From Terfezia claveryi (taxonomy: Eukaryota; Ascomycota; Pezizomycetes; Pezizales; Pezizaceae), in NCBI GenBank assembly GCA_015179025.1, contig WHUX01000036.1, positions 343,558 to 407,557 on the forward strand: 64,000 nucleotides of DNA, in the 5' to 3' direction. A model generated the notes under the pieces. It ran no database searches, was not told the origin of the DNA, and worked only from the letters and a program-made list of their open reading frames with translations. Below are positions 55,641-64,000 of the stretch, one piece after another (within the stretch, counting starts at the first letter, position 1; each line of letters begins with the position of its first letter). The position numbers and the translations under genes are program-made.

Positions 55641-57330
55641 TACCTACATTGTATACAAAACAAATGACCATGCCAACAAATAAACAAACCTAAAAACATG
55701 AGTGAAATTATTACTACACCAGCAAGAAACCAATATATTACCTGAAAAAAAATATAAAAAACCCAGGAAAAGAAGGTAGAAAATAATAAGCAAAATAAAA
55801 ATTAAAAATAAAAAAAACTAAATAGACTAAGATTTAATTATAAGGAATGAAGTCAATATATTAATCTAAAAATTAGTTAAAAGAAGGTTTAAATCTTATA
55901 GTAAAAAAAAATAGTTAAATAAACTAATAAAAAAAATAATATAAAAATAGAAAGTAAACTTAAAATATATAAAATAATTAGTTTAATATATTTAGTATAT
56001 TAATTTACTATTTTATCTTAATTTTTTAAGTAATAAAGAATACAAATTTCTTTAGTTTTATTAATCTTATTAATATTAATAAAAATAAAATTATTAGAGA
56101 TAATATTAGTAAAAATAAAATTATTAAAAGTAATATTATTTAAAAAAATATTAGAAAAGTTAAAATAAGAAAAAATAATAGTAATACTAATAGAAGTAAA
56201 ATTAGTAAAAGTAATATTAGTAAATATAAAACTAGTAAAGCTAAGATTAATATTAATAAAAGTAAAATTAATAAAAGTAATATTAGTAAAAGTAAGCTTT
56301 TAATAGAAGAAATATTAATATTAATAGAAATAAAATTAATAGAAATAAAATTAAATAGAAATAGTATTAGTAAGGATAAAACTAGTAGAAATAATATTAA
56401 TATAAATAAAAATAAAGTTAATAGAAGTAAGATTAATAAAAGTAAGACTAGTAAAAGTAATATTAATACTAATAAAAATAAAGTTAATAAAAGTAAGATT
56501 AGTAAAAATAAAGTTAGTAGAAATAATATTAGTAAAAGTAATATTAATAGTATTATAAATTATTTTTAACTTATTATAAAATATACTTTAACTTATAATA
56601 GTTATATTAAATACTAGTATAACTCTTAAAATATAATCTTATAGAATATATTTAAACTTATAATAGTTATACTAAATACTACTATAATTCTTAAAATATA
56701 ATTTTAACTTATAGACTTTAATATTTTACTAGTAATTTACTTCATTATATATTAGCTAGACTAAGTATTAGAAAGGTTTTAGCTTGCATTGTATATATGC
56801 TATATATATAATACCACTTTATAAGACTACACGTTACTATATGATTTTATACTTGCAATACTACTAATATAATATTCTCTCTTACAATTTATTTTTAGTT
56901 CATACTTCCTAGATTTGTAATTAGATATTATGCACCTATCTACTAATATTACTTGCTTTTCTTCTAACTTTAGCAATATTGCTTATTATTCTCTACTCAT
57001 CCTATTATCCTCAATGTTTGCTTGATACTTCTTAAATACCCTACTAAGTGCTCTCTCTTCTAATATTACTCCCTATGATTTTTTTACTACTATTATTGGT
57101 ATTTACTTCTTTGCTTTCATAATGTTTCTCCTTCTAACTTATATAGTGTAAGGAAGTAGCTTACTCATACCCTATGACTAATCCTCTCCCTCACAAATAT
57201 ATTTCTTATGTATTTTCTTACTCAGCAAGTATCTCAAAACATATAACATTCTGTATGCTGTCTGCCTTGCTAATATTTCACATGCTTTCATATGCTTTTA
57301 CATGTTATCACATGCTTTCACATGTATAAG
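55640..57330. repeat. Extremely AT-rich, low-complexity block
   Basis: Over about 1.7 kb nearly all bases are A or T. Much of 56080-56545 consists of loosely repeated AAAAGTAATATTAGTAAAAATAAAATT-like sequence, purine-rich on the plus strand. After 56760 some C returns on a T-rich strand. Every frame is riddled with stops. This is what heavily RIP-mutated or otherwise mutationally saturated repeats look like, and it directly adjoins the retrotransposon remains to its right. Confidence 0.85.
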
Positions 57331-57339
57331 TCAAAGTTA

Positions 57340-57790
57340 AGACTTAACCTATTTTGTACTAGATAGTATTTGGAAGTACTATCAGGAAGATCAGATGATA
57401 TTAATCTCAATCATATATAAGGGTCAGATAATGGTACACTACCTCAGCACTGCCCCAGCACTGCCCCGTTGGAAACACATATAGTCCCCTGAATTTCCCT
57501 TCAGTTAGATAGACAATTAGAACTCAGAACATAGTTAGAGTACAATCAATATAGAAGTTCCACTGGTTAATCTTCTAAGTACCTTTGGCACTCCTATACT
57601 ACTTTACCTATTATAGTAATCTTATGCTACTAGTAATAACTTTAATAGTGAGAATAAACAATACACTATTAGTAATCTACTTTGTAGTTTACATTACTAG
57701 CCTGAGATTATCTAATTAGATAAGATCCTTATCTTATCTAATCTGATTTTCCAGTCCTCTTAATAATATTTTACATTTTTTTAACCTAAG
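57340..57790 (+). mobile_element. LTR-like sequence A
   Basis: Contains GGTCAGAT(A/G)AT, the CAGCACTGCCCC repeat, and ATAGTCCCCTGAATTTCCCTT, all of which recur in the same order at about 59230-59305. Further on, a T-run followed by AACCTAAGAACTTG and then GGCTTGATCAACCTT resembles 61975-62030. I take it as the 5' LTR of a decayed element; the exact ends are not defined. Confidence 0.55.
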
Positions 57791-58542
57791 AACTTGATTC
57801 TTACCTAACTAGGAAGGCTTGATCAACCTTACCTAATCAATAAAGTTTCTACCAACAAAGTAGAAACTAAAGCCAGTATAAGCCTATAGTACATAGCAAT
57901 AGCATTAAAGTCTGACAGTTAGCAGTAAGACTATCCTTCAAATAGCAACAGTAAGACTATTCAACAAATAGCAACCAATAAAAGCCTACAGATAGTAGCA
58001 AAACAATATAAGAGGGCAACAACAACTGTATTTAACTGGCAAATATAAAAAAAACAACAAACTACCTAATTTGGTAACTCTAAGACCTAGAAACAGCCTT
58101 AGAAGTCCAATAAGGGTATGGATTATAGGAATAAGTTCTATCAATATCCAAACTCTAGAGAGTATCCCAGTCCCACTCTCTACCTAGCCTAAAGAAAAAT
58201 TAGGAATTCTCCCAATAAGCAGAATAAGGAAAGTTTCTGTACCTCTCCCTCTAAAAAGAATACAAGTATCTAGCAGTCCAACCCCTATCCTTCCACTCAA
58301 CTTTCTTCCTAGTATTTAAAGGAAACCCTGCTCCCACAACAATCTTATCAACAAAAGTAACCCTTTTTCCCTTCAGTCTCCTCTCTCCCTTACTATAATC
58401 AACTTTGGTATCAGAAGTAACAGATAGAGGATAAGAAGAAAGTTGATAAGAAGTAGATCCTTCCTCATCAGGATCCACCTTAAAGAAAGCAGGAATAGAA
58501 GAAACAGAGTCCAAGGAATCAGTAGTATAATATCTGATAGAC

Positions 58543-59016
58543 ATGGAGACTACTAAACAGAAAAGTACTAGTATAATAGAAGGAGGAGCTAGAGCTAGGA
58601 AAGGCAGGAGAAAGGCAATGACAAGTGAGGAGCTACAAGCACTCAAGGCCAAGTTAGTTAATACTCCTAAAAAGAAAATTCCAGCTGGAAAAGATATTCT
58701 AGATAAGGATATGGAAACAAGGGAAATAGTTATTGAGGCCAATAATGTCATGCCTAAAATAAGGATTATAACACCTCCTGCAACAAAAGCCTTTTGGGAC
58801 AAAAATGAAGTATCATGGTTCCAAAGGATAACACAGGTATTTGTATACCTAACAATAAATAATATATTATCAAAAAGGAAAAAGGAACTATTAGCTAAAG
58901 CAGCAGAAAAGTTCATGATTTTTCAACAGAAAGACCAATTTGACAAGTCAATTCAAATGGACTTTCAACTCTCATCTACTTCAAATATGAGGAAGTCATA
59001 TTCCATTTCCCAATAA
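58543..59016 (+). mobile_element. Retrotransposon gag-N-terminal-like ORF, element A
   Basis: A 157-codon frame starting METTKQKSTSIIEGG. Its middle (TPKKKIPAGKD, then PATKAFWDKNEVSWFQRITQ) resembles the ORF at 62807 (TPRKTRFIVPN, then APEEFWDRHLPTIEDILKYT) in order and spacing. Both follow an LTR-like sequence. I therefore read it as the N-terminal part of a gag-like protein of a related element, cut short. Function is structural (capsid) only by analogy. Confidence 0.55.
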
Positions 59017-59099
59017 AATGTAACTCCCATTATATACCAACTTTTAACCTAGTGGAATAAGATATTATCAGGCCACTAGCGTTGGCCGGCAGATAATAA

Positions 59100-59570
59100 T
59101 AAAGGTATAGTAACTCATGTATTTTATTATAGTAATGAGCATGACTCATTGGAAGGGTCATACGATACTTGGAGTTCTATTTCCTAGTAGTTTCTGGAAG
59201 TTTCTATTATGTTTATTTCAAATCATATAATAGGTCAGATGATAGTGCACTGCCCCAGCACTGCCCCAGTACTGCCCCACTCTGGACAGTATATAGTCCC
59301 CTGAATTTCCCTTAGTTGGAGGAGTGTTCAAGCCAGTGATAGAGACAGAAACAGAGTAGTAGATATCTACCAATAATAAACTATTGAGCAATTACATTCT
59401 GGGCCCGTTTGGGCCCATCTCCCTCTATGTTTCAATAACAAGTTATAGGCCAGTCAGGCCTACCTTTTACAACTAGAGTGATAATAGAATGTATGCCAGC
59501 AAGATATACTTAAACAGAAGCTATAGGTTCCGTACATCTATAGTTTGCTGTAGTAAACTCTAGTATTGGC
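59100..59570 (+). mobile_element. LTR-like sequence B
   Basis: Shares the GGTCAGATGATAG, (GC)ACTGCCCC(A) triple repeat and ATAGTCCCCTGAATTTCCCTT block with LTR-like sequence A. It ends before TATTGGCACCCGGCAGTGGAGAG (59569 on), which has the position and TGGCACCC look of a primer-binding/leader junction. Then the gag frame at 59705 follows. Confidence 0.55.
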
Positions 59571-59704
59571 ACCCGGCAGTGGAGAGTTGGTAATGAAGCA
59601 CACCGCCTTACTTTACATTAAAAGCAGTATGGTCTTACCCAACCTATAATCCATATAAAGAAGTTCCATGGCTAGCATTAAACTAGCCTTTCCTGACACA
59701 GTAC

Positions 59705-61330
59705 ATGCTTATAGGTAACCTGTATGATCTGGAAACTCCAGAAATAGTGCCTCCAATAACAGAACCTATAGAAACTCATGAAGAGATAGGAAGGAAACTG
59801 TTTGGAGCTGGAGGCAAGAGTAAGAGGAAAAGTGTACAATATAAAGAAGAAGATGATGGAGATTATGAGATAGATATAGAAGAAATATCTGAAAAAGACA
59901 TGCCACCACCACCTAAAGATAGGAAAAAGCCAACACATACTAAAAAGAGTAAGACTCCTGACAAGAAGTCTAAAAGGAGGACTAGTAGTGTAGCTGGAGG
60001 TGGAAGTGAGGACCCAGGATCTAGATCTGAGAGTGATGAGTCAGATAATAGCTCTGATGATGACAGAAGGAAAAGATCAACTAGTGAACCTAGCTCTCAC
60101 TACTTGGAATGGTCTAAAAAGACTGGTCAAAAGATACTCTTACAACAGATTAGCAAATCTCTAGTCAAAAAGGCAAACAAACTTGCAAAGATTCCCAATC
60201 CCCCAATGATTGATGGAGTATTAGAGAAATGGAGGGATCAAACAACCTTTAACAATTATATGCAACAGTTGCAGAAGTGGGTAGAGTATTAGGGGATGGA
60301 TATAGCAAGTTAGGAAAGCCTGAATAGAGCAAGTTTTATGTTTGAGAAGAGTGCTTAGACTTGGTATAACCAGTATTACTCTGAGAAAGCTGATGTTAAG
60401 GACAGGAATTTCCATGAATTTATATTAAAACTGAGAGGTAAACTCATCTCTACAGTAGCACTTAAAGTCTTATAGAAACAATATCTGTCTCACTATCAGA
60501 GGCCAGATGTTACTGTCATGCAGTATACATAGAACCTGGAAGAGTTCAAAATTAAGTGCAAGGATCTAAATGGGAAAGACATGATAAGTGATCATGCACT
60601 AAAAATGAAACTAATAGATGGACTATTACTCCTGCTTAGGGCTAAAGTCAAAGGGTTAATATTATATAAGTCAACCTTTGAGGAAATATTTAACAAAATT
60701 GCAGTCCAGGAAGATGTGCTAAAACAAGAGACCAAATCCTTGCAACAGCACCAAAAGAAGGCTGATAAGTAATGGGGCCCTGGTAAACCCATGGAATGGA
60801 CTAAGTCTGAATTTAAATTACCTGATAAGGTAGCCAGGAATGCAGCTAAAGTTGCTGGCAAGAAGGGTAGATCAGGAGGACTCTATGGCAACTTCCCTAA
60901 TGCTAGAAAGGATAAGACCAAATATAAACCTTATACTGAACAAGAAAAGAAAAGGGAAGAAGCTGCAAGGACAGGGTCCTACTATCACTGTAGTCAGAAG
61001 GGTCACAGTTCTAGGGACTGCCCTAATAGAAAGGTATCTTCAGCTTACCAATATATGGGATCTAGACTAGGAGTCAGAAGATTCCCTCCTTACCAGCCTT
61101 TTAGGCCTAATACTGCATGGCCCCCACAAAAGGTGAAAACAGCTTATCAGGAGATTGATATTAAACAACAAGAGTCAGCTGCTCTCCAGGTTATGAGAAA
61201 TCTTAATGATACAAGGAAGTTCTTAGTACTAGACAGCCATAGAACTTCTAATGCAACTAAAATTAAAATTAATGAACATATTGCTTATGCACTATTTGTA
61301 ATGGAGAACGTTATTTCATTGCTTATGTAA
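59705..61330 (+). pseudogene. Gag-like ORF of an LTR retrotransposon, one frame with six stops
   Basis: One reading frame can be followed without any frameshift from 59705 to the stop near 61328. It is broken by TAG at 60290, 60311, 60356, 60473 and 60530 and by TAA at 60770. Order: an acidic/basic disordered N-terminus (KKPTHTKKSKTPDKKSKRR, SRSESDESDNSSDDD), a helical gag core (WRDQTTFNNYMQQLQKWVEY; LEEFKIKCKDLNGKDM), and a zinc-knuckle YYHCSQKGHSSRDCPN in which the first Cys of CX2CX4HX4C is Tyr. No protease or Pol follows. Stops of the TAG type and Cys-to-Tyr fit C-to-T changes on either strand. Confidence 0.8.
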
Positions 61331-61499
61331 TTGATTATATACTTTTGTATTTCCTATATTACTACTATGTTATGTAACTAAGCCTCTCGGTTGAAGGACT
61401 AGCCTTCTACTACCTCCTATTGCTTTATAAGCGTCTATAGTACGCGGAATTTGCCATGGGAAGTTCCATAGCACTTGCCATATGAAGACACCCTCATTA

Positions 61500-61600
61500 T
61501 GGCCGCGTGACCTCTGTTTAAGGCATGTGACTCATTACTATAGCCACATGACCATCGTTTATGGCGTGTGACTCACTACTATGGCCACATGACCCCTTTT
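61500..61600. repeat. Short imperfect direct repeats in LTR C
   Basis: TATGGCC(G/A)C(G/A)TGACC and GGC(A/G)TGTGACTCA(T/C)TACTAT alternate three times (about 61498-61590). Such arrays are common upstream of TATA boxes in LTRs and may be enhancer-like. Confidence 0.6.
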
Positions 61601-61672
61601 GTACAGCGCACCACCTTCTGGTATGCCACCCTTTATTGTATTTATTTCCTTAGTCATCAGATCTCAGAGGAG

Positions 61673-61680
61673 TATAAATA
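61673..61680 (+). promoter_or_regulatory. TATA box of LTR C
   Basis: TATAAATA lies within the non-coding block, downstream of the short repeats and about 1.1 kb upstream of the gag-like ORF, as expected for an LTR promoter. Confidence 0.5.
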
Positions 61681-62806
61681 GGCCGCTGGATTCCCTCTGG
61701 AATCCACAGAAAGACAAGAAGCAATCAAGCAAGCACCCAGAGCAAGCAAGCCTATATTCCGATCAGATCAAAATCATATAGCTTAGATAGCACAAATCAT
61801 ATAAGATAGATTACACCAGTTAATTACTGTTCCCTTTGGGAACGTCCTACATAGTAATCTCCCTACCCTTCTGAGGTCTTACCTCAGCAGAACCGAAATA
61901 CACAAACGTCCGTGCCTACGGATATAGATTGTATAAATGGTACCAAATGAATACTGTCTAGTACCATTCATTACATTTTTTTTAACTTACTTACCTAATC
62001 TTTACTCTTAAATCCAAGGCCTGATCAACCTTCGGATACCTTTATTACACTCACGCAAGTGTATACAATTCGACACCCAAGTGTACATATAAAATCGATA
62101 TCGTTATTCAACTAGCTAGCCAACAAAAAATCCAACAAACAAGACATCAGACTCTCAACTACAGTACATCAACAAAAGACTTAGAAGCAAGCTAAGCAGA
62201 GCTCTAACGGGCAGTGGTATCCCACATTAAACAATCTCACCCTCGTTCACAACACTTTTCCCAATAAGATCGACAACTCATCTTGTACTCTTGGCAACCG
62301 CCATTACATCTGTACCTGTAAATCCAGTACACCATTGAAAAACCGGCCCCCCAGGTCCCAGGAATAATTGGTCTAAACAACCAAGTGTCACAATTCCAAG
62401 GCTCAAATCTCGCTGCCTCCACTACAGCCATTTCCTCCAGAAAAGAATTACCTCCATCAGAACCTTCTTAGGCCCAGACATCTCTACCAATACCTCTGCG
62501 CCCCCAACGTCTACCTCAATACACCAATCAGAAAAAGTGACACTCTTGCCGGAAGAACTAGAACTAGATTCTAGACCAGTAGACGAAAAAAAACCAGGAC
62601 CATAAGAAATATCAGGATCCTGACATCCAGCCTCACCAGCCGCGTGAGCCACTGAGCCAACAGAACCATCAGTCGAACGGAGATCATAAGGATCATCAGC
62701 CACCACACCATCAGCACAGAAAGGTACTAAAGAAGAAAAGTAACTCGACGATTGAATCGCATAACCAGCTATATTTGGTTGTGGACAGACGACGAAATCA
62801 GACATA

Positions 62807-63403
62807 ATGGCGTCTGAACTTAGTAAGAAGACTAAGAGGTCGAGACGGTTAACTATGTTACCCGAAGATATTAAGAAATTAGTAGAAGAAACTCCCAGAA
62901 AAACCAGATTTATAGTTCCTAACACAGAAGGGGAAATAAATCTGCCCATCGATATAGAAATAGGAGAACCAGGTGGAGCAGGAACCAAACTATATTTTAG
63001 TATGGCTTTACTTCTCGCACCAGAAGAATTTTGGGACAGACATCTTCCAACAATTGAGGACATTTTGAAATATACTCGCTCAATGGGACATGCCCAACAG
63101 TATTATCCTGATGATACTCGACTCTTAATGGAAGCCGTAGCAAAACACTACTTATGGCTAACACCTTACCCATTCAAAGAAGAAGACTTAGAAATAAACG
63201 CATTTTTAAGTAAAGAATTAAGGAAACCTGTTGTACCACTTTTAAGGAAACCGAATTGGGTAATAAATAACTGGGAAGAAATAATGGCATTCATGATGAG
63301 CGGCACTCATCTAGAAGAATCAGCACATACTACGGAGGATTTTTTTAATCCTAGCAAAGAACTTCCAGGAGCGTTCCTGAGAACACCGAAAGATCAATCA
63401 TAA
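62807..63403 (+). mobile_element. Gag-like ORF of LTR element C (N-terminal part)
   Basis: A 198-codon frame starts MASELSKKTKRSRRLTMLPE. It has a basic beginning, then VEETPRKTRFIVPNTEG, LLLAPEEFWDRHLPTIEDIL and WEEIMAFMMSGTHLEES, and resembles the ORF at 58543. Translation stops at TAA 63401 and at another TAA near 63551. I do not recognise a named domain, but position after an LTR-like block and before a gag-core-like segment supports a gag polyprotein. Confidence 0.6.
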
Positions 63404-64000
63404 GGCAAAGGTCGAGCACCTGAGACACCAGAAAGGAGGACTGGGTCAGCTAAAGAACCAGATGACAAAGACCAACCACCAGAAGATATAGAATTACCAG
63501 AAGACGATGATGATCTAGATACAGGACTAGACCAACAGAAGCAGAAAACGTAAGGAGGAGGACAAGACCCCGATATAGCGGAGATGATAGCTCGGACTCT
63601 GATAAGGCATCGTCAGTTGCAAGTCAAACTCTTAAAAGAAAACCCAAACGAGGAAAATCAGTTGAACACCAGCAATGGGAATCTACAACAGGAATGGTTA
63701 CAACTGGTAACCATAAAGCAACGAATGCTTTAAAAGGAATAAAGATTGATATGCCAGAAAAATTAAGAGGAGAAGACAAAAAATGGCAAGACTCACAATA
63801 TTTTGACTCTTGGGCTACAGCAATGCAACGTTGGTTTATTCTCAAAAGAATAGATTTGGAAGGCGCTTAGCTTGGAAATTGTTGGATTCAAAATGGAAGG
63901 AAGCGCACTTACTACTTATAATCAATTCCTAAGAGAAAAAGGAAAGAATGCACATTCATTGGTTTCATACTAGCACTAAGGGATTTTCTGATACTCTTAC
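63404..64000 (+). mobile_element. Continuation of element C gag, broken, cut by window end
   Basis: After the stop the sequence stays gag-like: acidic linker (PPEDIELPEDDDDLDTGLD), then in another frame RYSGDDSSDSDKASSVASQ and DMPEKLRGEDKKWQDSQYFD followed by SWATAMQRWFILKRIDLEG. The last piece is the start of a gag capsid core as in Ty3/gypsy elements. At least one frameshift and two stops separate the parts, so the copy is dead. Pol, if any, lies beyond the window. Confidence 0.6.

Larger units (their letters stand above)
61331..62040 (+). mobile_element. Probable 5' LTR of element C
   Basis: Between the gag remnant and the next gag-like ORF lies a ~700-bp non-coding block. It has promoter-like order: degenerate 40-bp repeats with the core GGC(C/G)(A/G)(C/T)(G/A)TGAC(C/T) (61500-61600), a TATA box, a CAAGCAAG-rich leader and a T-run. 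The element continues past the window end, so its 3' LTR cannot be compared here. Confidence 0.5.

Noticed and set aside
58251..58916. 221-codon minus-strand ORF with hydrophobic segments
   Set aside because: Antisense of the gag-like ORF at 58543; hydrophobicity comes from Lys/Glu codons read backwards.
61600..61700. Whether the TATAAATA could be the promoter of a host gene
   Set aside because: The next downstream ORF is gag-like and the surrounding block fits an LTR better.

Overview
The window looks like nuclear DNA of a filamentous ascomycete. The genes carry short (about 45-200 nt) GT-AG introns. The recognisable families are fungal ones: DUF7918, Ish1/Msc1, fungal STAND-type N-terminal proteins and an SR140-type spliceosome protein. 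Gene density is very low: about nine credible protein genes and two tRNA genes in 64 kb, with long gene-free stretches full of miniature transposons and decayed LTR elements. This would fit a repeat-rich Pezizomycete such as a truffle, but that placement is inference.

Layout. 1-5068: no gene, one minisatellite. 5069-8907 (-): large unrecognised coiled-coil/acidic protein, 3 exons. 8908-14534: no gene, a small inverted-repeat element. 14535-16458 (+): HAD-like hydrolase with a repetitive basic tail, 3 exons. 16545-17802: three transposon remnants in a row (a MITE, a TIR element with a broken Myb/SANT-like ORF, and a Ty3/gypsy 3' end). 17878-17949 (-): initiator tRNA-Met. 18084-20762 (+): SR140/U2SURP-like protein. 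20763-27022: no gene, one MITE. 27023-28982 (-): DUF7918 protein, 4 exons. 28983-35914: no gene, a 338-bp pogo-like MITE and dispersed repeats. 35915-36843 (-): single-pass membrane protein. 37886-39451 (-): its broken tandem duplicate, interrupted by a fold-back sequence. 40194-41125 (+): CENP-H-like kinetochore protein. 41278-41348 (+): tRNA-Gly(GCC). 41765-45353: a 3.6-kb region bounded by ~58-bp inverted repeats and TA, holding a syntaxin pseudogene, an unidentified gene fragment, a gypsy RNase H fragment and a nested MITE. 48921-51230 (+): fungal STAND-N-terminal-like protein, 7 exons. 51746-52222 (+): small probable mitochondrial protein. 53191-55135 (+): Ish1/Msc1-type stress and nuclear-envelope protein, 4 exons. 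55640-57330: extremely AT-rich block. 57340-64000: remains of at least three related LTR retrotransposons with gag-like ORFs. One keeps a single frame broken only by stop codons, as expected from C-to-T (RIP-like) mutation.

The host genes are housekeeping or unknown and do not form a pathway or a biosynthetic cluster. I found no convincing new defence or metabolic system. The most informative structures are genomic: a MITE whose empty target site survives elsewhere in the window, a TIR-bounded composite carrying host-gene fragments, and a tandem gene duplication in which one copy decayed around a fold-back insertion. Exon boundaries were read by eye from GT-AG signals and reading-frame continuity, and no database search was run.
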